Counted from the first letter of the stretch, positions 7,839 through 16,736 are shown. The stretch: DNA of 64,000 bases from Gammaproteobacteria bacterium (GCA_021151625.1 JAGKWY010000049.1:1-64000); one strand, 5' to 3'. Notes: a model not told the origin generated them from the sequence alone. Numbers and translations are program-made.

Positions 7839-10800
7839 ATGAAAGCAAGTAAACACACAACTTCTCCAGGGAACGCAACCAATGGGCAATCCACAACTGG
7901 GGAAAAATCATTTCCACTTCTCTCGCTTAAACCAAATTCCTTTACATTAAAACCACTGAGTCTGGTATTGAGCGGATTGCTCTTGCTCGGCAGCAGTCAT
8001 GTTTTCGCACAAACTACCGAAACACCGGAAGAAGAAAAAGAAACTGATGTTAATGAAATTCTGGAAAGCGAACCCACCAGTGCAGGCGGCAAGCGCTCAG
8101 ATTCCAACGTAGAAGAATTATTGGTGAGCGGTGTCAAGCAGACACAAGTAAAGACCTTGCACAAAGTCCATCAAGAACCCTTCTCCCAATCCATTATTTC
8201 CGGTGAGGTATTGGATCGCGAGTTAGGGCTGGATTATGAAGCCATATCCAAACGCCTCGCCAACGTAACCTTTAACCAAAACAATACCCGCGGTGCCTCA
8301 CTCTCTATTCGCGGTGTCGGCAAACGCGCTTTCGCTGAAGTGCAAGACCCCAGCGTATTGGTAATTCAGGATGGCGTGAGCTTTGGTCTTACAGCACTGG
8401 GCAATTTCGATTTTTATGATGTAGAAACTGTCGAAGGTTTTCGCGGCCCTGTGGGCACCCTCGGCGGTAAAGGTGGCAGCTCTGGTGCAGTTTATGTCAC
8501 CACCAAAAAACCTACTTTTGAACCTACGGGCGAATTAAGTGTGGCCTATGGCGAGCGGGACACTGTGGTATTAAAAGGTGCTTACGGTGGCCCGGTGATT
8601 GATGATCTATTAGCCTGGCGCGGATCTTTTGTAGTAGATAAACAACGTGGCTACTACGAAAGCCGCTGGGATGAAAACTACAGCTTCTACAATCGCAACC
8701 GCGTAAGTGGTCGCGTACAACTGTTGTTGACTCCCAACGAAAATTTCAATGCGCGCTTAAGTATTGATATAGAGCCACGCGGCGCACAATTGCAAAATGG
8801 TTTGACCTTTTATGTCGACCAACCCGAGCGCTTCAACAACGCCAACGCATTAGCACCTCAGGGACGCTTGACGGACCCGAGCGGCACAGGTTCAAAGGCA
8901 AAACTTGCGGGCTTCTGGCAAGAGTCACTTACACGCGACTCTGCCACTAACAACATTACCAAAGTGACAGAAACCTGGGTCGGCCCACGCAGCTGGTTTG
9001 TGGGGCGCGATTTTGGCAAAGGCAATGTGTACGACTACAGCGATTACCTGGCCAATGAAGATGATGAGACCGTTTATATCAATGAGAACCAGGGGCAAAC
9101 GGTTTCCAACAAAGGGACTTCATTGAATCTGGATTACCAATTGGAAAACCATAAACTTAATTCTATTACCGCCTGGCGTGCTTACAGTTTTGATGCGCAT
9201 AACGATGAAGGTACCCCTTTTGATATCAACATCGATGGCGGCGGCGGCGTATTCTATAAACAATACAGTCAGGAATTCAGTATTGAAAAAGAGAAAGGCG
9301 AAAATTTCGATTACATCGCCGGTATCTTTTTCTTCCAAACTGAAAACACTATTACCTCAAAAACCGGTTGGGGTTCAGATGCAGGCGCCTGGTTTGCAAC
9401 CACTGCACAATACAATTCCCTGGAGCGTAACGCCGGCGTAAACCGCGGTGCGGGTTTAGCTTTGTTAAAAGATTCACTGGATTATGGGCGCAAACTGGGT
9501 TCCACCGATGTAGAAACGGAAAGCAACGCAATTTATGGCAACGCCAACTGGCATTGGCATGAAGCAGCTACTTTTACCGCCGGATTGCGTATAGGTACTG
9601 AAGATCGCACCACCACTGACAGTGTGATTCTGGAAAACTACGGCGCAGGTAGCTGGTTAAATCCATCATCAGTGCGCGGAATAGATTTGGGCGGGTTTGA
9701 TGTAGTGGGCACGGCCAGCACCATTCCCGCCGAATTGCGCGGGCAATTGGGTACGATCACCCAACAGCGCGATCAATTTGGCAACCCCATCAGTTCAACA
9801 ACTGTGCACACCAATGGCAATAACGATACGCAAAAAAGTTTGGCTGATGCAGTGGCCAATAAATATTACGGTGTAGCTATTACCAATGTACCCGGTGCTG
9901 CCTACAACAGTTTGACCGCTGCGCAAAAAGCACAAATCGCCAACGCCAAAGCGCTGCGCGCAAGTCAAATCGGCCAATTAATTCCCACCGTGTCGAGCAA
10001 CTATGACGATACCCTTTACACCAGTTTTTTAAGCCAGGCTTACGAATTCAATGAACAAATTCGCGCTTACATCACCTGGCAGAGCGGCGAAAAATCGGGT
10101 ACGGCGTTTAACATTAACGGCGAACCTACCGGCGTTAAACCAGAGAAAACCAACGCTTATGAAATTGGAATCAAAACCAATTTGCTCGACGGCGATTTAG
10201 TCTTCAATGCTAACCTGTTTCGCATGGATATCGACGATTACCAGCAAGCCATTCGCAAGGTGGACGAGTGGACTACGCAAGACAATATCAACAACGGTAT
10301 TGTCCCCTCGCTCGCCTATGTGACGGCACAGGGCAACGTTAATGGTGTGCGCGTGGAAGGTGTGGAATTTGATGGTTATTACACCGGCATTGAACATATC
10401 ACCGTACGTTTGAGCGGCGCTTACAACGATGCCTTTTACACCGATTTTAAAAACTCACCCAAGCCGGCCGAATTAAATTACCTCGCCGAACCGTTTGTGG
10501 ATCAAACCGGTAAAAATTTGCCCGGCGCCGCCAAATGGACGGTAAACCTGGGCGTGGAATATCGAGTACCGGTATTTAGCTCTGCCGAATTCCACAGCAG
10601 CTTTAACACAGCCTACACCAGCGATTATTTAAACGCGGACGATTTGTCATCCTACACCTACACCCCGGGCTACAGCCGCACCGATGCCTCTATTGGTGTT
10701 GGCTCACTGGATGGCGAACTGGATGTAAGCCTGATCGTAAAAAACGCCTTCGACGACCGCACCCACGAACGCGGCTGGAACAGCTACTCCCCCTGGCCCT

Positions 10801-10841
10801 ACCCGCGCTGGATAGGCGTGGTATTTACCGGGAAGTTCTAA
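7839..10841 (+). CDS. TonB-dependent outer-membrane receptor (receptor 1)
   Basis: About 1000 residues. A long leader with a hydrophobic signal segment (LSLVLSGLLLLGSSHVFA) precedes a low-complexity acidic stretch (ETPEEEKETDVNEI), then the plug domain (SQSIISGEVL, SIRGVGKR, GPVGTLGGKGGS-A-YV-TKKP), and a barrel ending in PRWIGVVFTGKF with C-terminal phenylalanine, the outer-membrane assembly signal. Start ATG 7839 is set by GGAG 7 nt upstream; the open frame extends further without support. It is a paralogue of the receptors at 29749 and 36129 and shares with them a helical insert (SLTAAQKAQIANAKALR). Presumed energised uptake of a large or scarce substrate, identity unknown. The nearest plus-strand neighbour, the metallo-hydrolase, is separated by a terminator. 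Confidence 0.92.
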   Translation: MKASKHTTSPGNATNGQSTTGEKSFPLLSLKPNSFTLKPLSLVLSGLLLLGSSHVFAQTTETPEEEKETDVNEILESEPTSAGGKRSDSNVEELLVSGVKQTQVKTLHKVHQEPFSQSIISGEVLDRELGLDYEAISKRLANVTFNQNNTRGASLSIRGVGKRAFAEVQDPSVLVIQDGVSFGLTALGNFDFYDVETVEGFRGPVGTLGGKGGSSGAVYVTTKKPTFEPTGELSVAYGERDTVVLKGAYGGPVIDDLLAWRGSFVVDKQRGYYESRWDENYSFYNRNRVSGRVQLLLTPNENFNARLSIDIEPRGAQLQNGLTFYVDQPERFNNANALAPQGRLTDPSGTGSKAKLAGFWQESLTRDSATNNITKVTETWVGPRSWFVGRDFGKGNVYDYSDYLANEDDETVYINENQGQTVSNKGTSLNLDYQLENHKLNSITAWRAYSFDAHNDEGTPFDINIDGGGGVFYKQYSQEFSIEKEKGENFDYIAGIFFFQTENTITSKTGWGSDAGAWFATTAQYNSLERNAGVNRGAGLALLKDSLDYGRKLGSTDVETESNAIYGNANWHWHEAATFTAGLRIGTEDRTTTDSVILENYGAGSWLNPSSVRGIDLGGFDVVGTASTIPAELRGQLGTITQQRDQFGNPISSTTVHTNGNNDTQKSLADAVANKYYGVAITNVPGAAYNSLTAAQKAQIANAKALRASQIGQLIPTVSSNYDDTLYTSFLSQAYEFNEQIRAYITWQSGEKSGTAFNINGEPTGVKPEKTNAYEIGIKTNLLDGDLVFNANLFRMDIDDYQQAIRKVDEWTTQDNINNGIVPSLAYVTAQGNVNGVRVEGVEFDGYYTGIEHITVRLSGAYNDAFYTDFKNSPKPAELNYLAEPFVDQTGKNLPGAAKWTVNLGVEYRVPVFSSAEFHSSFNTAYTSDYLNADDLSSYTYTPGYSRTDASIGVGSLDGELDVSLIVKNAFDDRTHERGWNSYSPWPYPRWIGVVFTGKF

Positions 10842-10927
10842 CCTGCAAAAAATTTCAGCGAGAAATCTGCGCACTTGTATCCTCCACATCAAGCGCGCAG
10901 CCTCATCAAGGACGATACCCTCCTCAC

Positions 10928-10970
10928 CAGCAGCTAATTGAATAGCTAAACCCCGTTCAATTAGCTGCTG
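10928..10970. repeat. 15-bp perfect inverted repeat at the island border
   Basis: CAGCAGCTAATTGAA at 10928-10942 and TTCAATTAGCTGCTG at 10956-10970, 13-nt spacer. It lies 86 nt past the receptor stop. No T-tract follows on the plus strand, so it is not a textbook terminator; it could still stabilise the 3' end or be a recombination or regulator site. Confidence 0.8.
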
Positions 10971-11173
10971 CTCCATAACCACCTCTCCCCTCAAACCAAT
11001 TCGTCCCCAAGCATTATTTGCCCCCACCTAAACCGCTTATCCCGGTTAGAGGCTGCAACACTGAGCAAAAAAGAAGCTAACATTTTGATTTGGCTGAATT
11101 TTATTTGTTGGACTTAAGATGCCCTTACGTTGAGGATAAGAAGCTTAGACAGCAAAATATAGAAAAATGAAAA

Positions 11174-11210
11174 CAGGGGATATATAGTTTGGACTTTTGA
11201 ATAAACTGTT
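11174..11210 (+). repeat. Leader repeat shared with the gene at 17479 (copy 1)
   Basis: A 36-37 nt element with core GATATATAGTT, followed by TTTTGAATAAAC, ending just ahead of the methyltransferase ribosome binding site. It matches 17424-17459 at about 30 of 36 positions, allowing one extra G. The two downstream genes are unrelated, so the shared leader is a property of the linker, not of the gene. Confidence 0.8.
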
Positions 11211-11225
11211 ATGCAGAAGGGAAAC

Positions 11226-11801
11226 ATGAATCTATCTAATATTCTTACAGAGTTGGAAGAGCTTGGAAATTCAAACGATTCAATTGAATCTGAAAGATCA
11301 AAAAAATATCTTAACATCACTAGAGATACTGGTGAGTTTCTTTCCGTATTAGTTAAATCTACAAAATCTCAGAATATTCTTGAAATTGGAACATCAAATG
11401 GGTATTCAACAATTTGGCTTGCTTCTTCATTACCAGAAAATGGTTTAGTTACCACAATTGAATGCTCACTTCAAAAATTTAATGAAGCACAGGTTAATTT
11501 TGAAAAAGCAAAACTAACTAATAAAATTGATCAAATTCATGATGAAGCTAAAAGTTATTTGGCTCAGTTAAATAGTAAATTCGACATAATTTTTCTTGAC
11601 GCTGACAGGTCATTGTATATGTCTATGGTTGTAGAAATTGAAAAATTGTTGAAACCTGGCGGCTTAATTGTAACCGACAATGCTATTTCACATGAGCATG
11701 AATTAATTGAGTTTATGGAATATTTTAAACGCAAATCAGAATATAGTTGCTGTTTGGTTTCAGTTGGTAAAGGTGAATTTTTAGCCTACAAGTCAGCTTG
11801 A
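11226..11801 (+). CDS. O-methyltransferase-like SAM-dependent methyltransferase
   Basis: 191-residue class I methyltransferase. The glycine-rich SAM loop ILEIGTSNGYST (about residues 57-68), the acidic end of strand 2 (TTIEC), and FDIIFLDADRS with LLKPGGLIVTDN fit the family-3 O-methyltransferase pattern (CCoAMT/COMT-like), whose members methylate catechols and similar small molecules with a divalent metal. The start is ATG 11226 because AGAAGGG lies 4-5 nt upstream; the frame also opens at 11211. The gene is much more AT-rich than the TonB receptor before it. It is followed by linker repeat A (11811). First gene of the island; substrate unknown. Confidence 0.8.
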   Translation: MNLSNILTELEELGNSNDSIESERSKKYLNITRDTGEFLSVLVKSTKSQNILEIGTSNGYSTIWLASSLPENGLVTTIECSLQKFNEAQVNFEKAKLTNKIDQIHDEAKSYLAQLNSKFDIIFLDADRSLYMSMVVEIEKLLKPGGLIVTDNAISHEHELIEFMEYFKRKSEYSCCLVSVGKGEFLAYKSA

Positions 11802-11810
11802 ACGGAAAGT

Positions 11811-11900
11811 GCATAACAAGCGACCGTGGTAAAAAATCAATACCTGCAACGCAAATTTAGTTAGCTTGCCACTCGCAATTATCTCGAACCTTGGCATTCA
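11811..11900 (+). repeat. Intercassette-like linker repeat, copy A
   Basis: Begins GCATAACAAGCGACC 9 nt past the methyltransferase stop. Over the first 70 nt it matches 13161-13230 at about 60 positions, with GTGGTAAAAAATCAA and CTGCAAC fully conserved, and it continues to a shared GGCATTC. A shorter match (ACTCGCA and GGCATTCAAAA) occurs near 12330. The opening resembles the left end of integron attC sites, but a matching right-hand GTTRRRY core is not evident. Confidence 0.75.
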
Positions 11901-11987
11901 AAATCGTCATAATTTTTTGGTGCAGGCTAGAAAATTACTTTATTCTTAAGTTTGAATTTTTAGATAAAATACAATGGAAAATGTTCA

Positions 11988-12296
11988 ATGTTAGAAATTA
12001 GACCAAATTGCGAAGGCTGCGACAAAGACTTACCACCCTCATCAACAGAAGCAAATATTTGTAGTTTCGAATGTACATTTTGTACAGGGTGCGTTGAAAA
12101 TCTATTGCACAACGTTTGCCCTAATTGTGGCGGAGGCTTTACACCTAGGCCAATTCGTCCTAAAAGCGAATATAGGCTTGGCGTTTGTTTAGCAACTAGG
12201 CCGGCTTCAACACAAAGGGTGAATACAAGTTATACAAAATTTGAAATAGCTGCTTTCATTAGCAGTATTGAAAAAATACGCCCAGAAAATCGGTAA
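11988..12296 (+). CDS. DUF1272-family small zinc-ribbon-like protein
   Basis: 102 residues. The N-terminal ~60 residues hold seven to eight cysteines in paired arrangement (NCEGCDKDL, CSFECTFCTGC, CPNCGGGF), followed by PRPIRP, the signature of DUF1272. The cysteine spacing suggests one or two structural zinc sites. The C-terminal 40 residues are not part of the usual short family and look unstructured. ATG 11988 has GGAAAA about 8 nt upstream. Stand-alone gene on the island between two linker repeats; role unknown. Confidence 0.8.
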   Translation: MLEIRPNCEGCDKDLPPSSTEANICSFECTFCTGCVENLLHNVCPNCGGGFTPRPIRPKSEYRLGVCLATRPASTQRVNTSYTKFEIAAFISSIEKIRPENR

Positions 12297-12605
12297 ATCT
12301 AAAGTTGCAGTTAGTAAGTAACTCGCATCTGGGCATTCAAAAATTACCATTATTTTCCATATATAAACTGTAAGCACAGTTCTATTGGGTTTACTAAATA
12401 CGACCTTTTCGTGTTAACACATACCCGCAAGACTAAAAGAAGTTTTAGCTAATTCAATGCTTAGTGTTGTAAGATTCATAGAATTACTCCTCTGGTTGCT
12501 GTGATAACACCGATGACTTTACGCTGGCGCGGGACCGTGCATAAGATGGGAAGCTCATATCATTCGTTAAGCTCACCACCATCAAGAATTAAGGAATATT
12601 GAGAA
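12297..12605. other. Intergenic linker with partial repeat
   Basis: About 310 nt without a gene. Around 12327-12352 the sequence ACTCGCA, then GGCATTCAAAA, echoes the right part of linker repeat A, suggesting a decayed third copy. An AAGGA at about 12590 provides the ribosome binding site of the next gene. Confidence 0.5.
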
Positions 12606-13166
12606 GTGAAAGATCTAACTGTATTGCCTGCTAATTTACCTGTGCCTGAAGATGACGGAGCATGCGACCACTTAAAAGGCATGAGATTTCCGTCTGTGCC
12701 TTTAATTGCAACATCTGGAAACAAAATAGACATTGGCTCCAATCAGGGAGCAGTCGCTATCTATTTTTATCCGCTTATTGGAAGGCCTGATTCACCGCCC
12801 ATGTTAGGTTGGAACGAAATTCCCGGAGCAAGAGGCTGTACGCCACAATCTTGTTCCTTTCGTGATCTTTATTCTGAATTTAAGGGACTTGGCGTAAGCC
12901 TTTACGGTGCAAGTAGCCAATCTCATTTGGAGCAAGCAGAGGCATCAAAACGTCTCCACCTACCTTTTGAATTGGTTAGTGATGCTTCCTTTGAGTTGGC
13001 TTCTGCATTAAGACTCCCAACTTTTGAGTACAATTCTTCAGTATTAATTAAAAGACTTACTTTAGTTCTGGTAAACGGAATAATTGAAAAGGTTTTTTAT
13101 CCCGTTTTCCCGCCGAATGAAAATGCAGCTAATGTCATAGCCTGGTTTAAAGAAAATCAAGCTTAA
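12606..13166 (+). CDS. Peroxiredoxin, BCP/PrxQ-like
   Basis: 186-residue thioredoxin-fold peroxidase. GARGCTPQSCSFRDLY places a peroxidatic cysteine and a second cysteine five residues later, the atypical 2-Cys arrangement of bacterioferritin comigratory protein; FYPLIGRP precedes it. No signal peptide, so cytoplasmic, unlike the exported peroxiredoxin at 23328. The start is GTG at 12606, with AAGGA about 10 nt upstream. The TAA stop (13164-13166) sits inside TAACAAGGGACTG, the start of linker repeat B. Expected to reduce peroxides with thioredoxin. Confidence 0.82.
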   Translation: MKDLTVLPANLPVPEDDGACDHLKGMRFPSVPLIATSGNKIDIGSNQGAVAIYFYPLIGRPDSPPMLGWNEIPGARGCTPQSCSFRDLYSEFKGLGVSLYGASSQSHLEQAEASKRLHLPFELVSDASFELASALRLPTFEYNSSVLIKRLTLVLVNGIIEKVFYPVFPPNENAANVIAWFKENQA

Positions 13167-13250
13167 CAAGGGACTGTGGTAAAAAATCAATGCCTGCAAC
13201 CCAAATTTAGCTAGATTGCCAACCGCAACTATCGCGCACAATGGCATTCC
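13161..13250 (+). repeat. Intercassette-like linker repeat, copy B
   Basis: Begins GCTTAACAAGGGACTG and overlaps the stop codon of the peroxiredoxin gene. About 86 percent identical over 70 nt to the repeat at 11811, which follows an unrelated gene. A short hairpin CGCAC-TTT-GTGCG follows at 13257-13269, and a similar hairpin CGCAC-ATTTT-GTGCG occurs at 14354-14368. Confidence 0.75.
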
Positions 13251-13518
13251 AACTCGCGCACTTTGTGCGATGAACTGCTAATGAAAACTGCCTAAATCTG
13301 TAATATGAAGAAATGGAAAATGAATAAACATTTCGAAATCTGTCTAGCCGATATTGCAATTACCCTAACAAACGCCCCCGTGCACTGGACCTCCCAGATT
13401 ATCTACGATCTCACTATGTAAAAAGTTACATTCGATGAATCCAAAGCGAATCCTTAGCCCATCTAAGGTTAACTGTAACGTAATAAGTTATAATTTTAAT
13501 CAGCCAATTGGAAAATAT
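13251..13518. other. Linker ahead of the DJ-1-like gene
   Basis: No confident gene. A 33-codon open frame at 13321-13422 starts MNKHFEIC but has no clear family or ribosome binding site. The region contains another TAACAAACGCC string at about 13364, reminiscent of vibrio-type cassette repeats; this may be chance. Confidence 0.35.
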
Positions 13519-14325
13519 ATGTTATTAAAATTATCTGTTACAACTATCTCCCTATTATTCTCCCTGTTAGCCTTTTCTCAAACGGATGCATCCAGCACAT
13601 CGGCACATACTGGTAGCACAAAGAAAATTCTTATTATTGCTTCGAACATGGTAGATATGGGCGACCCGGATAAGCACGAGGCCAGAAACGATCTCTGGGA
13701 GTATGCACCGCCCTACCATGTATTTATTTCACATGGTTACGACGCGGACTTTGCTTCTCCGCAGGGAGGTCCCGTGCCATTTATGAGGGATCCCTTGGGA
13801 ATTAGCAGCTACACCATCAAATATGAGGGTTTCTCGCGTAAAGCCAACAATTCCTTAGCGCCTAAGCAGGTGAATCCAGGTGAGTACTCAGCAGTATTCA
13901 TCGGTGGGGGTTATGGCAATGTTTTTGATGTAGCCTCTAATAAAGATTTGCTCAACATCATAGCGAAAATCTACGAGAATGGCGGAGTGATTGGCAGCAG
14001 TGGTCATGGCGCCAGCGCCTTTGCGAACGTGAAGCTTTCCAGCGGTCAGCCCCTTGTAAAAGGTAAACGCATTGCAGGCTTCCCTAACTCAACAGAGAAA
14101 GAAAAGGATTGGGCAAAACAAGGGAGCCTGCTCCCCTTTTTAGTTGAAGAGAAGCTGAAAGAAAATGGGGCGATCACAGTGAACAAAGACAATATTCCAG
14201 ACAAGCATGATGTAATTATTGATAATCGCATTGTCTCGACCATGTTCCTGCCATCTGCAGCATTAGTAGCGAAAGAAATGCTTATTTTGCTTGAGAACAA
14301 CAGAAAATCTGATAAATCAAAATAA
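13519..14325 (+). CDS. Exported DJ-1/PfpI (Hsp31-like) protein lacking the nucleophile cysteine
   Basis: 268 residues, signal peptide MLLKLSVTTISLLFSLLAFS. The DJ-1/PfpI domain shows APPYHVFISHGYDADFASP, the QGGPVPF block, IGGGYGNVFD and GKRIAGFPN, matching Hsp31-type members. At the nucleophile elbow, where relatives read VCHG, this protein reads SGHG: the cysteine is replaced by glycine (codon GGT, one base from TGT). Glyoxalase, deglycase or protease activity by the usual mechanism is therefore not expected. The frame opens at 13435, but ATG 13519 has TTGGAAA upstream and starts the signal peptide. Island gene, probably periplasmic. Confidence 0.8.
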   Translation: MLLKLSVTTISLLFSLLAFSQTDASSTSAHTGSTKKILIIASNMVDMGDPDKHEARNDLWEYAPPYHVFISHGYDADFASPQGGPVPFMRDPLGISSYTIKYEGFSRKANNSLAPKQVNPGEYSAVFIGGGYGNVFDVASNKDLLNIIAKIYENGGVIGSSGHGASAFANVKLSSGQPLVKGKRIAGFPNSTEKEKDWAKQGSLLPFLVEEKLKENGAITVNKDNIPDKHDVIIDNRIVSTMFLPSAALVAKEMLILLENNRKSDKSK

Positions 14326-14398
14326 GCCACGAAACAACGATTAACAAATAATACGCACATTTTGTGCGGGAAAGGTCACATAAAAGGAACAACAAGTA

Positions 14399-14836
14399 AT
14401 GCTTGGAAATTGTCTCTGTGGGAAGGTTAGTTTTGAAATTGACCGTAAAAATATTAATCTGTACCAATGTCATTGTTCTTTATGTAGAAAGCAAAGCGGT
14501 TCTTATTCAAATGCCGCCACTATCATAGAAAACGAAAGGTTTCGCTTTCTAACCGGCAAAGAACTTATAAATAGCTGGGTTAAAGATTCTGGCTTCCGCT
14601 CTGATTTTTGTAGCATTTGCGGTTCGCCAGTGCCCAATCCCTTAAGAAATACAAACTTCTATTGGGTGCCAGCCGGGTTATTAGAAAATACCAACCCATC
14701 TAATAAAGTAATCTTGCATTTGTGCCTAAACTCAAAAGCTAATTGGGCACCTTTGGCTCTGAACACAGAAAATTATGAAGAGCTTCCACCTTTAAGTTAT
14801 TTAATTGAATGTTTAAATCCGGAAGAAAATATCTAA
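14399..14836 (+). CDS. GFA/CENP-V-family zinc protein (first of two)
   Basis: 145 residues with the GFA cysteine pattern: GNCLCGKVSF, QCHCSLCRKQSG and DFCSICGSP, giving seven cysteines for two zinc sites. The family was named from glutathione-dependent formaldehyde-activating enzyme, but most members have no proven activity. ATG 14399 has AAGGA about 10 nt upstream. The TAA stop lies inside TAACAAGTGACTG, similar to the linker repeats. A distinct, less similar GFA protein occurs at 17961. Confidence 0.85.
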   Translation: MLGNCLCGKVSFEIDRKNINLYQCHCSLCRKQSGSYSNAATIIENERFRFLTGKELINSWVKDSGFRSDFCSICGSPVPNPLRNTNFYWVPAGLLENTNPSNKVILHLCLNSKANWAPLALNTENYEELPPLSYLIECLNPEENI

Positions 14837-14893
14837 CAAGTGACTGAGCCTCATGTAAACATCTAAACGCACACCATTCGCTAACAGGAAAAT

Positions 14894-15343
14894 ATGAATA
14901 AAGGCTATTGGTTTACTGCTAACATTTTTGAAATCACCATAGGTGAAGATGAAGCCACAAACCCAGGATGCTATGGAAAAAATCTGGCTCAATGGCTTTG
15001 CAAGAAATTTAGGGCTATTGGTTACACCAATGCTGAAGTAGTTCCAGAAGACTGGGGTTGGTGCGTTGTCTGCTCAACCAATGAAGTGACAACCTGGATC
15101 GGCTGCGGGGTTGTGCAAACCGAAGACCTAATCAACTCGTACGATCCAACAAACCCGCCCAAGGGTAGCGAAGTGGTCTGGCATGTTTTCGCACAGGCTG
15201 AGGTGCCTATATTTAAAGTTTCCGGACTCTTAAAAAAGCTAATGGGAAAAATTAGCATTCAGGAGCACGAATATAAATTGGCAAGAGAGCTGGCACTAGT
15301 ACTCAGCAGTGAGCCCTCCATTTGTTTGTGCCAAGAGCCATAA
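14894..15343 (+). CDS. Uncharacterised cytoplasmic protein
   Basis: 149 residues, no signal peptide or membrane segment. Rich in tryptophan and cysteine in the middle (EDWGWCVVCSTNEVTTWIGC), with GSEVVWHVFAQAEVPIF and a C-terminal helix. The family is not recognised. ATG 14894 is preceded by AGGA 4-5 nt upstream. Stand-alone on the island, 57 nt after the GFA gene. The coding character (acidic, well-distributed composition, sound start) supports a real gene. Confidence 0.7.
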   Translation: MNKGYWFTANIFEITIGEDEATNPGCYGKNLAQWLCKKFRAIGYTNAEVVPEDWGWCVVCSTNEVTTWIGCGVVQTEDLINSYDPTNPPKGSEVVWHVFAQAEVPIFKVSGLLKKLMGKISIQEHEYKLARELALVLSSEPSICLCQEP

Positions 15344-15541
15344 ATCTGAAGTGATCTAATTAGGTCACTATACGCGCCTATGGCATCAACATATAAAGCC
15401 GCATATGGTACTGCCAACCAGTACATTTCGCGCACGCGACGGCTCCAGAGCCATCGAGTTGTGATTATGCTACACAAAAGTATTCCACAAGACACAAACT
15501 GTGTGTGCACCTAAAATTAGCTAAACATGTAGGGATAGATA

Positions 15542-16180
15542 ATGCTAAAGAAACTTTCACTTTATTCCGGAATGGTCATTCCAGCCTGGCTTTTTATTGG
15601 GGTGACTATTGCAGGACTAATGAATCCGGAGTACAACCACCTCAATCAGGCAATGAGTGAGCTAGGTGCAAAAGGATCCACCACTCATAGTATTTCCCCG
15701 TTAATTAATAATTTTCCCCTGGGTATACTCTTTATTGCCTTTGGCCTCCATCTCATTTCAACCCTTAAGCACTCAAAACTGGCTATAGCTTCTGGCGTAA
15801 TGGTGCTGGTTCATGGTGTTGGGAGCATTTCTGCCGGCTACTTTTCTTGCGACTCAAGCTGCCAACCAGTGTCACCATCGAACTCCCAGATTATGCATAA
15901 TCTATCCGGTTTTATAATGTTCCTTTCGCTCACCATAGCGGGTTGGCTATGGGTTTATCTGGGCAAAAAGCAACTTGGCTCTATGTTTCTTTCCTGGTTT
16001 TCATTTTTTTCAATGGTTATTGCACTAGGTGCTGCATTAATGCTTCCAGCAGCTGTAGAGTCAGGCCACAATTTTGGGTTGTATCAACGCGTAAACTATG
16101 GAGTATCGGTTATTTGGCTGGCAACCTTATCTTATATGCTTGTGCGATTTCAGGAGAAACATAACCAAAAAAGCAATTAA
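15542..16180 (+). CDS. DUF998-family multi-pass membrane protein
   Basis: 212 residues with about six hydrophobic segments (for example YSGMVIPAWLFIGVTIAGL, FPLGILFIAFGLHLI, FSFFSMVIALGAALMLPAA). NHLNQAMSELGA in the first loop and the small paired-cysteine loop FSCDSSCQP match DUF998. ATG 15542 has AGGGA about 7 nt upstream. Inner-membrane protein of unknown role. A 198-nt gene-free linker precedes it. Confidence 0.8.
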   Translation: MLKKLSLYSGMVIPAWLFIGVTIAGLMNPEYNHLNQAMSELGAKGSTTHSISPLINNFPLGILFIAFGLHLISTLKHSKLAIASGVMVLVHGVGSISAGYFSCDSSCQPVSPSNSQIMHNLSGFIMFLSLTIAGWLWVYLGKKQLGSMFLSWFSFFSMVIALGAALMLPAAVESGHNFGLYQRVNYGVSVIWLATLSYMLVRFQEKHNQKSN

Positions 16181-16244
16181 AAAGCAAAAAGCACCCAGGT
16201 CGTTACTGTGTTTGTTTGTCAGCTTAAATCAGGGAGTACGAACC

Positions 16245-16736
16245 ATGTTAGACAAAAGTTTAAATGCCAGGATACCAGCGTATAAGAAAGCTTTCGCGAG
16301 CGGAGAGATCCAAAAAACGTATCAAAATCTAGTTGGCATAGCTCAAAATATTAGAACTGATTTTTCAAAAAAGTACGAAGGCGAATATACCGTTGCAAAT
16401 TTACTGCACGGTTACATCGACTTTACATACTTCTATCTGCAAAACGATTACCTAAAAAAACATAAACTTAAGTTCGCCATTGTACTAAATCATCAACGCG
16501 CGCACTTCGAACTCTGGTTACTCGGCCAAACAAAGGACGTACAAGCACGTTATTGGAAAAAATTAAAAGGAGTAAAGTGGGTAAATGACCAAGCAATGCC
16601 AGAATATTCAATCTTTGAAACAATATTACTTCCGCTACCTGATTTTGATGATTTCAAGATATTGTCAAAATCCGTTCACCGTGCGTTTGGATCACTATCA
16701 AAGGAAATTTTCGAAATATTGGTGGCATATGAGTAA
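16245..16736 (+). CDS. DUF7000-like uncharacterised protein
   Basis: 163 residues beginning MLDKSLNARIPAYKKAF, with GYIDFTYFYLQN, KFAIVLNHQRAHFELWLLG and a C-terminal helical part; I recognise this order as the DUF7000 type found in small stand-alone genes, with moderate confidence. The frame extends back to 16098 within the previous gene, but ATG 16245 has AGGGAG 8 nt upstream. No signal peptide. Function unknown. Confidence 0.7.
   Translation: MLDKSLNARIPAYKKAFASGEIQKTYQNLVGIAQNIRTDFSKKYEGEYTVANLLHGYIDFTYFYLQNDYLKKHKLKFAIVLNHQRAHFELWLLGQTKDVQARYWKKLKGVKWVNDQAMPEYSIFETILLPLPDFDDFKILSKSVHRAFGSLSKEIFEILVAYE

Larger units (their letters stand above)
10842..11225. other. Boundary region between the TonB receptor and the AT-rich island
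   Basis: No gene supported. It holds a long inverted repeat at 10928-10970 and, at its right end, a repeat shared with the DUF4431 gene leader (11174-11210). Base composition shifts here from the GC-balanced receptor gene to AT-rich sequence, so this is the apparent left border of the island. Confidence 0.5.

Noticed and set aside
13321..13422. 33-codon gene in the linker before the DJ-1-like gene
   Set aside because: No ribosome binding site, no family, and it overlaps linker DNA with TAACAAACGCC.
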